From Lutibacter sp. B2 (GTDB lineage: Bacteria > Bacillota > Clostridia > Peptostreptococcales > Thermotaleaceae), in the NCBI GenBank assembly GCA_015686845.1, contig JADPRS010000002.1, forward strand, positions 62,001 through 126,000: a stretch of 64,000 nt of DNA. The letters are read 5' to 3'. The position numbers were made by a program, and so were the translations under genes. This document shows positions 46,058 to 54,517 of the stretch, piece after piece (the stretch's first letter is position 1; the number at the start of each line of letters is the position of its first letter). The notes under the pieces were generated by a model. The model had not been told where the DNA came from. It ran no database searches and was given only the letters and a program-made list of their open reading frames with translations.

Positions 46058-47380
46058 CTATTCTTTTCCACCTTTTTCTCTATTAATAATACGAATCGGT
46101 GTTCCTTCAAATCCAAATGCATCTCTGATCTTATTTTCAAGATATCTGGTATAAGAGAAATGTGCCAATTCTTTATCATTAATAAATATTACTATTTTCG
46201 GAGGACAAACAGAAATTTGTGTTGCATAATATATTTTTAAACGCTTTCCTTTATCAGAAGGCGGTTGATTCAATAAAATCGCTTCATTAATTACATCATT
46301 CAACCTACCTGTTTGCACTCTCATGGCATGTTGATTTGATACAAATTTAACCGTTTCTAATATTTTAGGAAGTCTTTGCTTCGTTAAAGCAGATACAAAT
46401 ACAATAGGTGCATAAGGCATAAATGAAAGTTCATTTCTTATATTTTTTGTAAATTCCTTCATAGTGTTTGTTTCTTTTTCTATAAGATCCCATTTATTCA
46501 CAACAATAACTGTAGCTTTACCTTCTTCGTGAGAATAACCTGCAATTTTTTTATCTTGTTCGGTTACACCTTCCGTTGCATCTAGGATTAACATACATAC
46601 ATCCGTTCTCTCCACTGCATTCAGAGCCCTAATAACGCTATATCTTTCTATATTTTCATTCACTCTACTTCTTCTTCTTATTCCTGCAGTATCTATGAAA
46701 ACATAATTGTCTTCTCCTTGTGAAAAAGGAGTATCTATTGCATCCCTTGTTGTTCCAGCAATCTCACTTACAATTACACGTTCTTCTCCTAATATGGTAT
46801 TGATAATAGATGATTTGCCTGCATTTGGTTTTCCAATCACGGCAACCTTTATTGTATCCTTTTCATATTCGTCATGCTTTTCTTTTGGAAATTTAGATAC
46901 AATTTCATCCAATAAATCTCCTAATCCTAATACATTTGTAGAAGAAATAGCAAAAGGTTCTCCCATTCCTAGTTGATAAAAATCATAAAAAGAAGAAGGA
47001 AGATCACTTGTATCCACTTTATTAACTACTAATATAACAGGTTTACCTGCTTTTCTTAATATAGCTGCAACGTCCTCATCTTGAGATACTAATCCTATTC
47101 TTCCGTCTACCATAAATACAATAACATCCGCTGTATCCATCGCCATATATGCTTGATTTCTCATCTGTGACAAAATGATATCTTTAGAATCAGGTTCCAC
47201 TCCACCTGTATCTATTATTGTAAATTCATTATCCAACCACTCTGCATCTGCATAAATTCTGTCTCTAGTAACACCTGGTGTATCCTCAACTATAGATATT
47301 CTTTTTCCAGCTAATTTATTAAATAAAGTAGATTTTCCAACATTCGGTCTTCCAACAATCGCCAAAACTGGTTTCGACAT
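46058..47380 (-). CDS. der: Ribosome assembly GTPase Der (EngA)
   Basis: Double-GTPase required for 50S maturation. The first G domain has GRPNVGKSTLFN (9-20) and the second GKPNAGKSSIIN near 185, followed by a KH-like C-terminal domain. Start chosen at the ATG 47380 after GGAGGTGTTGAA (440 residues); the in-frame ATG at 47398 is upstream of that site. It begins 23 bases after DUF512. The plsY gene often found between der and gpsA in clostridia is absent. Confidence 0.96.
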   Translation of the reverse strand: MSKPVLAIVGRPNVGKSTLFNKLAGKRISIVEDTPGVTRDRIYADAEWLDNEFTIIDTGGVEPDSKDIILSQMRNQAYMAMDTADVIVFMVDGRIGLVSQDEDVAAILRKAGKPVILVVNKVDTSDLPSSFYDFYQLGMGEPFAISSTNVLGLGDLLDEIVSKFPKEKHDEYEKDTIKVAVIGKPNAGKSSIINTILGEERVIVSEIAGTTRDAIDTPFSQGEDNYVFIDTAGIRRRSRVNENIERYSVIRALNAVERTDVCMLILDATEGVTEQDKKIAGYSHEEGKATVIVVNKWDLIEKETNTMKEFTKNIRNELSFMPYAPIVFVSALTKQRLPKILETVKFVSNQHAMRVQTGRLNDVINEAILLNQPPSDKGKRLKIYYATQISVCPPKIVIFINDKELAHFSYTRYLENKIRDAFGFEGTPIRIINREKGGKE

Positions 47381-47403
47381 TTCAACACCTCCACACAATA
47401 CTT

Positions 47404-48723
47404 TTATCTGATTATTTTGTTAATAAAATCTTGCCCATCATTTTTGACGGCATATGATTTAACATCTAATTCTTTTTCTAAGTCTTTAATAGATAAATCA
47501 TCCAAAAAAATAGATTCACCTGATTTTAACATACTTTCAGAAAATATCAATTTTTCCCCCAACGATTTACCTTTTAATTGATTAATTATATCTGTTGCTG
47601 TTACTAATCCTGTAACAGATATTGTTTCTCCAAAGAAATCATTTCGTATTTCATAAACATTCACTTGGATATTATTAAATTTTTTATGTAATTTTTCACA
47701 TAAACCATCTATAAATTTCTTTGCTGATTTTCCTGTAGCAATACTCACCTTTTTATTGATCTCCAAATCATCCTTTATACTTTCTAGATAGTGCTCAAAT
47801 TCATACTCAAGTTTTGTCATAAGGCCAACACCATTTTCTATTAGTGGAAACCCCTCATATTCTTCATAGTTTGGTAATTCTTTATCAGCAAGAACATAAA
47901 ATTCATCAGATAAATGTACAAAACGAGTCCCCAATTCACTTATGAATTTATTCTGCCACTTTTCCACTTGATGTATTACTTCACATGACATATTATGGTC
48001 AAAAGTTCTTAATGGGTATAAGTTATTTCTAAACTTAGTTACGCCTACTGGTACAATGGCCATACTGTATACACTAGGATATAAGTCAGCTAAATGTTTA
48101 ATGGTTTGATCTAACTTTTCTTTGTCGTTAAGACCAGGACATAATACAATTTGCCCATTGATTTGAATGCCTGCCTCTGCTAGTCTCTTAAGTCTGTTAT
48201 ATATATTTCCCGCAGTCTTATTATTAAGCATTTTAACCCTAGTCTCAGGTTCTGTCGTATGTATTGACACATTAATAGGACTAATCCTATATCTTATAAT
48301 TTTATCTATATCATGGTCGGACATATTGGTCAAAGTGATAAAATTACCTTGCAAAAAAGATAATCTAGAATCGTCATCTTTAAAATATAAAGTTCCCCTC
48401 ATATTTGGTGGTAATTGATCAATAAAACAAAACACACATTTATTCTTACAACTTTTCGCTTGATCTATAATTGGATTTTCAAAAACAATTCCTAAATCTT
48501 CATCAAATTCTTTATAAATTTTAAATTTCTTTACTTCTCCATCTTTTTTTTCAATCTCAATTTCAATTTCTTCATCCGAAATTAAAAACATATATTCGAT
48601 AATATCTTCAATCATTTGACCATTAATTCTTAATAATTGATCACCCGGTTCAATTCCTACTCTTTTTGCTTTTCCTTTTTCATCTACTTCTAATATTACA
48701 TTTTTTATCTGTTGCTCTAACAT
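47404..48723 (-). CDS. DUF512 family protein with PDZ and radical SAM-like domains
   Basis: A 439-residue protein: an N-terminal PDZ-like domain (KAKRVGIEPGDQLLRINGQ), a radical SAM-type region with CKNKCVFCFIDQLPPNMRG, and a C-terminal DUF512 domain. Function not established; it is conserved upstream of der. The ATG at 48723 lies 6 bases after AAAGGTG; the GTG at 48732 is inside that site. A promoter with a FapR box precedes it. Confidence 0.87.
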   Translation of the reverse strand: MLEQQIKNVILEVDEKGKAKRVGIEPGDQLLRINGQMIEDIIEYMFLISDEEIEIEIEKKDGEVKKFKIYKEFDEDLGIVFENPIIDQAKSCKNKCVFCFIDQLPPNMRGTLYFKDDDSRLSFLQGNFITLTNMSDHDIDKIIRYRISPINVSIHTTEPETRVKMLNNKTAGNIYNRLKRLAEAGIQINGQIVLCPGLNDKEKLDQTIKHLADLYPSVYSMAIVPVGVTKFRNNLYPLRTFDHNMSCEVIHQVEKWQNKFISELGTRFVHLSDEFYVLADKELPNYEEYEGFPLIENGVGLMTKLEYEFEHYLESIKDDLEINKKVSIATGKSAKKFIDGLCEKLHKKFNNIQVNVYEIRNDFFGETISVTGLVTATDIINQLKGKSLGEKLIFSESMLKSGESIFLDDLSIKDLEKELDVKSYAVKNDGQDFINKIIR

Positions 48724-48763
48724 ACTATACACCTTTCCGCATTTTCATATTGTTTATTATTTT

Positions 48764-48780
48764 TTAGTACCTGATACTAA
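48764..48780. promoter_or_regulatory. FapR operator in front of DUF512-der-gpsA
   Basis: TTAGTACCTGATACTAA matches the FapR box pattern TTAGTACCTnnTACTAA completely, with perfect TTAGTA/TACTAA arms. It starts one base downstream of the -10 of the DUF512 promoter, the same geometry as the fapR operator at 7956-7972. Confidence 0.85.
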
Positions 48781-48781
48781 T

Positions 48782-48790
48782 ATTATATCA
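48782..48790 (-). promoter_or_regulatory. Extended -10 promoter of DUF512-der-gpsA
   Basis: TGATATAAT on the minus strand (TGA 48790-48788, TATAAT 48787-48782), 59 bases before the ATG. No clear -35 at 17 bases; TTGATT lies too close. It abuts the FapR operator. Confidence 0.6.
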
Positions 48791-48866
48791 TAAAATCAAT
48801 ATGCATACACTCTAAATAGAAATGTTATCACGTTCTATTCTATTTCGTCAAGAAAAATTTAAAATA

Positions 48867-49061
48867 TCAATGTTTTACGATTACATAAGATCCATTCTCT
48901 AAATCATGCACCATTCCTGTAGTTACTTTAGATACTAATAGTGCAACTCGTTCCTTTTCCTCTTCTGTACTGGCATAAAATACAGGTACTGTTGTTGTTG
49001 AAATCATGCTTCTATCTGTTGTTATAATGGCTATAATGCTATCTTTAATCCCATAATCCAT
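48867..49061 (-). CDS. Capping complex subunit for YIEGIA
   Basis: A 64-residue protein (MDYGIKDSIIAIITTDRSMI, then STEEEKERVALLVSKVTTGM) of the small family encoded next to YIEGIA membrane proteins in spore formers. Its role is not known to me beyond this association. It starts 14 bases after the YIEGIA gene stop. Confidence 0.8.
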   Translation of the reverse strand: MDYGIKDSIIAIITTDRSMISTTTVPVFYASTEEEKERVALLVSKVTTGMVHDLENGSYVIVKH

Positions 49062-49075
49062 CTTTTTTCTCCTCT

Positions 49076-49999
49076 CTACTCCTCTTTACTGGCCTTATAT
49101 CCTACTTTTGATTGTAGTGGTTTTCTTTTAGACGTTTCAAGTACTGGCGTAGTTTTTACTGATTCTACCAACAATTGAGTATCACTTACCATAGGTACCA
49201 TTGCCATAACAATATTTCCATTTTCTAAATTACGCCTAGCAATCGGTGTAAAGTCAGGTGTATCCACATCTTTTTTAAGGCCTAATTGAATTGCTGCATT
49301 ATGTACAATAGCTTGTCTTTGCCCTATATTCCCTAAAGTAGCCCTTGCATTACTATCATTCGGAACAATCTCTATGGCAATTCCATATTTTAGATATATT
49401 TCTCTAGACTCTTTTAATCCTATATTCATGATAGAAACGCCATTTACTTTTAGTATGGGTCCATCAAAATCAATCTTAGCTTCATTCACGTTAGCAATTT
49501 CCATAATCAGTTGTCGTCTTAACAGCCCTTTTAAAATAATAGCAATAATACTTCCTGATAATATCCCTGAAATAACTTGTATATATATATTAAAATTCAT
49601 ATACTTTGTACTAAAAATTGCACAACTAGTTATCAAAGCTGTAATAATAACCATATAGTTTCTTGCCTCAAATGCTTTTGCAATATCCTCTATATAGGCC
49701 ATTCCTCTTGAGACCAATTCTGTTGGTTCTATATTATCTAAACTCTGGCGCTCCATGCTTCGTACATCTCGAAATTGCTGTGCTGCTAGAGCTAAAAAAG
49801 TAACTGCTCCAAATTCTTTATTAATTAGCGAGGGAACTGCTACAGACCCTAAAAATGAAGCAATGAGTCCCAATGTCAAATGTGAAATTAATCCCTGTGG
49901 ATAACTAGGATATTGTCTTTGATCTATCCTAATCATATATATTCTAGCAAATAAGCCCATGAACAGTGATACTATAATCGGAATACCAAATTCAATCAT
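49076..49999 (-). CDS. YIEGIA family membrane protein (motif here YIEDIA)
   Basis: A 307-residue protein with an N-terminal membrane helix (5-22), a second at 42-58, and two more near 120-160 (VIITALITSCAIFSTKYM, VISGILSGSIIAIILKG). The family-defining motif appears as YIEDIA at 102-107, with Asp replacing Gly. The C-terminal 140 residues are soluble. Conserved in endospore-forming clostridia; function unknown. Paired with the capping subunit gene. Confidence 0.82.
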   Translation of the reverse strand: MIEFGIPIIVSLFMGLFARIYMIRIDQRQYPSYPQGLISHLTLGLIASFLGSVAVPSLINKEFGAVTFLALAAQQFRDVRSMERQSLDNIEPTELVSRGMAYIEDIAKAFEARNYMVIITALITSCAIFSTKYMNFNIYIQVISGILSGSIIAIILKGLLRRQLIMEIANVNEAKIDFDGPILKVNGVSIMNIGLKESREIYLKYGIAIEIVPNDSNARATLGNIGQRQAIVHNAAIQLGLKKDVDTPDFTPIARRNLENGNIVMAMVPMVSDTQLLVESVKTTPVLETSKRKPLQSKVGYKASKEE

Positions 50000-50085
50000 G
50001 TTTTACCTCCCTTTTATTAAATGAATCTATATTAGTATTTACATTTTATAAATTTTTATCGGTTTGTAATTTTCTATAAATAAAA

Positions 50086-50106
50086 AAAACGGTCTACGAC
50101 CGTTTT
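50086..50106 (-). terminator. Intrinsic terminator of the two-component operon
   Basis: A 9-bp stem AAAACGGTC/GACCGTTTT with loop GTA and eight T on the minus strand, one base after the histidine kinase stop. Confidence 0.9.
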
Positions 50107-51879
50107 CTAAATGGGTATTTTTACAATAAATTCAGAGCCTTTTCCCAACTCACTATTAACACTAATGTTACCTTTAAAAGCTATTACAATATGTTTAACA
50201 ATTGCAAGTCCTAATCCAGTTCCACCTATTTTCCTTGATCTCGCTTTATCAACTCTGTAAAATCGTTCAAATAATCTCGAAATATCTTCTTGAGGTATTC
50301 CTATTCCAGTATCTTTTACTATAATAAAAATATAATTTACCCGCTTATAGGCTCTAACTGTAACTTTTCCAAAGTCTGGTGTATATTTGATTGCATTTTC
50401 AATTAGATTTATTATCATCTGCTTAAACCAATCTCTATTTCCTCGTACAATGGGAAGTGAATATTCTATTTCTATTTGATACTCTATCTTTTTATGTTTT
50501 GCTATTCCTTCAGTCATAATAAATACTTCATCAATAATTTCATTAATACAGATGTCCTCTTTTCTATATGAAAACCGCTTACTTTCAATTTCAGATAAAT
50601 TCAATAAGTCATCAATCAACCTAGTCAATCTTTGAGTTTCTATATCTATTATATCAAGAAATCTATTTCTTACAGTCCCATCTTCAATTGCACCATCTTT
50701 CAAAGTCTCTATAAATCCACTTATGGACGTAATCGGTGTCTTTAATTCATGAGAAACATTTGCAACAAATTCTGAACGAATATTTTCTAATTTTGTTACC
50801 TCTGTTATATCTTCTATCAATGCCATAGTCCCAATCACTCGATTTGGATCAATATCTAATCTTATAAAATTCGTATATACTTTAAAAACTCTTTGTTCTT
50901 CATTGTCAATTACAATTTTTTTCTTTCCTATTTGTCCCTTTAAAATAATATTCTTTATTCTACTATTCAAATCATTGTTTTTAATGACTTCAAAGATATT
51001 TTTTCCATATACATGATCTTCTTCAATTCCAAACAACAACATAGCTAAAGGATTCATCAAAATAATTTTATTATGTTTATCTACAGCAAATACAGCATCT
51101 TTCATACTTGTTAACATAGATTGTAATTTGGTATTTTTATCTCTAAGCTCCCAAACACTATCTTCTAACTTCTGCGTCATTTTATTAAAAGTATTTGCTA
51201 ACATTTCAATTTCATCATCTGTTTGAATATAGACCCGATCTTTAAAATGACCATCTGCAATCCTACTTGAAGCCTTTGTGATTTCTTTAATAGGTTTCAT
51301 AATATTATTTACATACCTATACCCTAAAATCATACTAACAAAAATACCACAAATTACAGCTATGCAAGTATATTCTAACAATTCATAATACACCTTACGT
51401 ATTTCATTTAATGGATATGCTAATCTAGTAGTACCCGTAATATGATTATTCTTTTTTATAGGTAGTGCCACATAGATATAATCTATTTTTACAGTATTAC
51501 TATATCTATTTTTTTTTCCAATTTTTCCTTTTAATGCATCTCTAATTTCTGGTCTATCTAGGTGATTTTCTACTTTCATTAAATCACTCTTTAATATTTC
51601 TGAGTCACCTACTACTATCCCCTTAGAATCTATAAAGGTTACTCTAATATGAATTTTTTTCGAATATTCTTTTGCATATTTATCAAAATCAATTTCATCC
51701 ATATCAGAAGTGTCTAATTTTTCCTCAATAAAGCTATTAATCAATTCTATTTTGCTAAGCAATTGGTATTCAGCATTTTCTATATAATTTATTCTAATAA
51801 AACTAACTGTAATTAATCCAGTTAATACAATTCCAATAAGTATGAGTAAAACATATGTTATAAAAAATTTTCTTCTCAT
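50107..51879 (-). CDS. Sensor histidine kinase, PhoR/PnpS-like
   Basis: A 590-residue membrane sensor: helix 1 (9-28), an extracellular domain of about 135 residues, helix 2 (170-186), HAMP (about 190-240), PAS domain (DAVFAVDKHNKIILMNPLAM), HisKA with phospho-acceptor His in NVSHELKTPITS, and HATPase with NLIENAIKYTPD, GIGIPQEDISRLFERF and GTGLGLAIVKHI. Layout matches PhoR/PnpS/WalK-like kinases. Downstream of its regulator by 8 bases. The signal cannot be deduced from sequence. Confidence 0.9.
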   Translation of the reverse strand: MRRKFFITYVLLILIGIVLTGLITVSFIRINYIENAEYQLLSKIELINSFIEEKLDTSDMDEIDFDKYAKEYSKKIHIRVTFIDSKGIVVGDSEILKSDLMKVENHLDRPEIRDALKGKIGKKNRYSNTVKIDYIYVALPIKKNNHITGTTRLAYPLNEIRKVYYELLEYTCIAVICGIFVSMILGYRYVNNIMKPIKEITKASSRIADGHFKDRVYIQTDDEIEMLANTFNKMTQKLEDSVWELRDKNTKLQSMLTSMKDAVFAVDKHNKIILMNPLAMLLFGIEEDHVYGKNIFEVIKNNDLNSRIKNIILKGQIGKKKIVIDNEEQRVFKVYTNFIRLDIDPNRVIGTMALIEDITEVTKLENIRSEFVANVSHELKTPITSISGFIETLKDGAIEDGTVRNRFLDIIDIETQRLTRLIDDLLNLSEIESKRFSYRKEDICINEIIDEVFIMTEGIAKHKKIEYQIEIEYSLPIVRGNRDWFKQMIINLIENAIKYTPDFGKVTVRAYKRVNYIFIIVKDTGIGIPQEDISRLFERFYRVDKARSRKIGGTGLGLAIVKHIVIAFKGNISVNSELGKGSEFIVKIPI

Positions 51880-51887
51880 ATAATCAC

Positions 51888-52577
51888 CTATTTCATTTTA
51901 TAACCAATTCCTCTAATGGTTTCAATATACAAAGAAGACTTATTATCTTCTATTTTTTTCCTCAAATGTCTAATATGTACATCCACCGTTCTTGTTTCTC
52001 CAAAATAATCATATCCCCATACCTGGTCTAGTAAAAAATTTCTTGAAAGAACTTTCTGCCTATTTTGAGCTAAAATCCTAAGCAATTCAAATTCTTTTAA
52101 TGTAAGCTCAATCATTTTTTCATTTTTTATTACTTCGTGTTTTTCAATATCAATTGTAATATCATTAATTTGTATTATATCTTTTGTACTAATAGGTACC
52201 TCTTCAAATCTTCTTAATACAGCTCTTATTCTAGCAATCAATTCTCTTATACTAAATGGTTTTGTTAAATAGTCATCTGCACCTAATTCTAAGCCCACTA
52301 TTTTATCTATTTCCTCGCCCTTTGCAGTAAGCATAATAATAGGAATTTTACTTAATTTTTCAGCATTTCTTATTCTTTTGCAAACTTCAAAACCATCTAT
52401 ACCTGGTAGCATCAGATCCAATATAATTAAATCTGGCATTTCTAAATGAACAAGCTTAATAGCTTCTTCTCCATTTTCGCTAGTAAGAACCTCAAATCCA
52501 TTTTTCTCCAAATTAAACTTTATTAACTCTATTATATGTTGTTCATCATCTACTACAATAATTTTCTTTTTATCCAA
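51888..52577 (-). CDS. OmpR-family response regulator, PhoP/PhoB-like
   Basis: A 229-residue regulator with receiver domain (VVDDEQHIIELI, phospho-Asp in PDLIILDLMLPGIDGF, Lys in GADDYLTKPFSI) and C-terminal winged helix (RNFLLDQVWGYDYFGETRTVDVHI). Start is TTG at 52577 after AAAGGGG. It forms one unit with the kinase. Phosphate control is a guess from similarity; no pst genes are nearby. Confidence 0.9.
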   Translation of the reverse strand: MDKKKIIVVDDEQHIIELIKFNLEKNGFEVLTSENGEEAIKLVHLEMPDLIILDLMLPGIDGFEVCKRIRNAEKLSKIPIIMLTAKGEEIDKIVGLELGADDYLTKPFSIRELIARIRAVLRRFEEVPISTKDIIQINDITIDIEKHEVIKNEKMIELTLKEFELLRILAQNRQKVLSRNFLLDQVWGYDYFGETRTVDVHIRHLRKKIEDNKSSLYIETIRGIGYKMK

Positions 52578-52598
52578 CCCAATGCCCCTTTTCTTTTG

Positions 52599-53420
52599 TC
52601 ACAGTAATTGAATTATACCAACCATTCTCCCTGTAGTACCCTTATCTTTTCTATATGAAAATAGTTTTTCACTATTACACATAGTACATATATTACTCAT
52701 GGATATATTACTTTCTAAAATTCCATTTTCCACTAAAATCATCTTATTTACTTTCCATAAGTCTAACATATATTTACCATCATCTTTCAGTAGTGTAAAA
52801 TCAGATATATCTTCAAATGTCTCCTTAAACTGGTCTATCACCTTACCATCAACCTCATAACAACAGGGTCCTATAGAGGGTCCGATTGCAGCTAAACAAT
52901 CCTTAGGATTGGTCCCAAAGTGTTCTTTCATCATGACCAGTGCTTTAGAAACTATTTTTTTAACAGTTCCTTTCCATCCTGAATGAACCAATGAAATAAC
53001 TTTTTGTTTTCTATCTAATAAAAATATAGAAACACAATCTGCATATACATTTACTAATGCCACATTCTTTTCATTTGTAATAAAACCATCTACTTCAAGA
53101 ATGTCACTATCATATAAAACACCTTTTCCTCTATCCTCTTTTGTTAGAATTCTTATGTTGTCCTTATGTACTTGATCTGAAAGTACTAAATTTTGTATAG
53201 ATATGTTCGTAGCTTCACATACGTTTTTAAAATTATCAATAATATTTTCTTTTTTATCATCTGTTTTTATGCCCAAATTTAACGAAGAATAATTACCTTT
53301 ACTTACGCCTCCTATTTTGGTTGTAAAACACGTTTTTACTAAGTTCGTTTTATCAAAGGTAGGAATAGAATAATATACTACTCCATTTTCACCTTTTTGA
53401 ATCTTAAAAGAAGAACCCAT
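52599..53420 (-). CDS. pgeF: Purine nucleoside phosphorylase / laccase-domain protein PgeF (YlmD/YfiH family)
   Basis: A 273-residue member of the multi-copper polyphenol oxidase/DUF152 family; members have purine nucleoside phosphorylase or peptidoglycan-editing activity. Metal-ligand motifs LSDQVHKDN, NVYADCVSIFLLDR, VHSGWKGTVKKIV and GPSIGPCCYEV are visible. In many Firmicutes ylmD is next to ylmE; here it lies 11 kb away between nrdR and the two-component genes. Confidence 0.9.
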   Translation of the reverse strand: MGSSFKIQKGENGVVYYSIPTFDKTNLVKTCFTTKIGGVSKGNYSSLNLGIKTDDKKENIIDNFKNVCEATNISIQNLVLSDQVHKDNIRILTKEDRGKGVLYDSDILEVDGFITNEKNVALVNVYADCVSIFLLDRKQKVISLVHSGWKGTVKKIVSKALVMMKEHFGTNPKDCLAAIGPSIGPCCYEVDGKVIDQFKETFEDISDFTLLKDDGKYMLDLWKVNKMILVENGILESNISMSNICTMCNSEKLFSYRKDKGTTGRMVGIIQLL

Positions 53421-53442
53421 ATCTTTTCCTCCTATATTTTAA

Positions 53443-53474
53443 TAATAACAAGTTATTAACATAACTTGCTATTA
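53443..53474 (-). terminator. Terminator-like hairpin between nrdR and pgeF
   Basis: A 14-bp stem TAATAGCAAGTTAT/ATAACTTGTTATTA with loop GTTA on the minus strand; the downstream TTAAAAT tail is only moderately T-rich. Confidence 0.65.
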
Positions 53475-53498
53475 TCACAAAACTATCACTTTACATTT

Positions 53499-53957
53499 TT
53501 ATTTTTTTTCATGTAACATCTTAGTTAGCTCTTCCATAAAAGTATTTATATCCTTAAATTGCCTATATACAGATGCAAATCGAACATATGAAACCTCATC
53601 TAACTTTTTTAAAGCATCCATCACTAATTGTCCTATAAATGTACTCTTTATTTCTTTCTCCATAGTATTATATAAACATTTTTCTATATCATCTACAATT
53701 GCTTCTATCGTTTTAACTGAAACTGGTCTTTTTTCACAAGCTCTTATGATTCCATTTAATATTTTATTTCTATTATAAACTTCTCTATTTCCATCTTTTT
53801 TCACAATCATGATAGGAATCTCTTCAATTTTCTCATATGTGGTGAATCTTTTTTTACACTTACTACATTCTCTTCTTCTTCGAATTACTTGTCCTTCTTC
53901 TGTAGGACGGGAATCAACAACTTTTGTATCAAAGCATTCACAAAATGGACAATTCAC
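53499..53957 (-). CDS. nrdR: Transcriptional repressor NrdR
   Basis: ATP/dATP-sensing repressor of ribonucleotide reductase genes. A zinc ribbon (MNCPFCECFDTKVVDSR ... CSKCKKRFTTYE) is followed by the ATP-cone domain (IPIMIVKKDGNREVYNRNKI). GTG start with GGGGGTGA upstream. 152 residues, normal length. No nrd gene or NrdR box pair is visible nearby. Confidence 0.96.
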   Translation of the reverse strand: MNCPFCECFDTKVVDSRPTEEGQVIRRRRECSKCKKRFTTYEKIEEIPIMIVKKDGNREVYNRNKILNGIIRACEKRPVSVKTIEAIVDDIEKCLYNTMEKEIKSTFIGQLVMDALKKLDEVSYVRFASVYRQFKDINTFMEELTKMLHEKK

Positions 53958-54017
53958 TACTTCACCCCCTATAAAACAACAAATTATATTTCAAATATAT
54001 AATCTAGTCTTATTCAA

Positions 54018-54047
54018 ATTATAATATGTCTATTATAGGGATGTCTA
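54018..54047 (-). promoter_or_regulatory. Promoter of nrdR with tandem repeat
   Basis: -35 TAGACA (54047-54042), an 18-base spacer and -10 TATAAT (54023-54018). The octamer ATGTCTAT occurs twice (54026-54033 and 54041-54048) at a 15-base period, once over the -35 and once in the spacer. Confidence 0.5.
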
Positions 54048-54073
54048 TAAATTTCTTTGAAAATCAAAAAATA

Positions 54074-54382
54074 CTATTGCTTTTTAATAAAAATCTCTTC
54101 TGATATTGCCTCTTCATAAATTTCATCCTCTTGGTTTGTTTCCACTACTTTATTGCACTGTACTAAGATGACATCCACGCCAATTTTTTTTATTTGGTGC
54201 CATTTAATAATATGCTCTTCGTGTTTACCAAATATCCCCAAGAACTTTCCAACCCCAGGAACAATAATTGAATCAATTCTTCCTTTTTCTAAATTTACTT
54301 CTATATCCTCTACATACCCTAATTTCCTTCCATCTGCTAAATTTATAATTTCTTTTTCTCTTAATTCTGTAGTGCTAATCAT
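54074..54382 (-). CDS. ylmC: YlmC/YmxH family sporulation protein (PRC-barrel)
   Basis: A 102-residue protein of the YlmC/YmxH family: MISTTELREKEIINLADGRKLGYVEDIEV, a PRC-barrel-like fold, then GKFLGIFGKHEEHIIKWHQIKKIG. Associated with sporulation in Firmicutes, mechanism unknown. The ATG at 54382 follows GAGGCGGGGATGAA; the in-frame ATG at 54478 has no site and would add 32 atypical residues. Confidence 0.88.
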   Translation of the reverse strand: MISTTELREKEIINLADGRKLGYVEDIEVNLEKGRIDSIIVPGVGKFLGIFGKHEEHIIKWHQIKKIGVDVILVQCNKVVETNQEDEIYEEAISEEIFIKKQ

Positions 54383-54481
54383 TTCATCCCCGCCTCTATA
54401 TATTTTTCGCTTTTTATAATTATATATACTTTTTCTACTATTTATGAACAAAAATAAAATAGTTTTTTTATAATACATATT

Positions 54482-54516
54482 AAAAACACAAAAGCTAAAC
54501 TAGCTTTTGTGTTTTT
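54482..54516 (-). terminator. Intrinsic terminator of sigG
   Basis: A 16-bp stem (AAAAACACAAAAGCTA and complement) with a 3-base loop and a T-rich tail on the minus strand, 2 bases after the sigG stop. Confidence 0.9.
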
Positions 54517-54517
54517 T

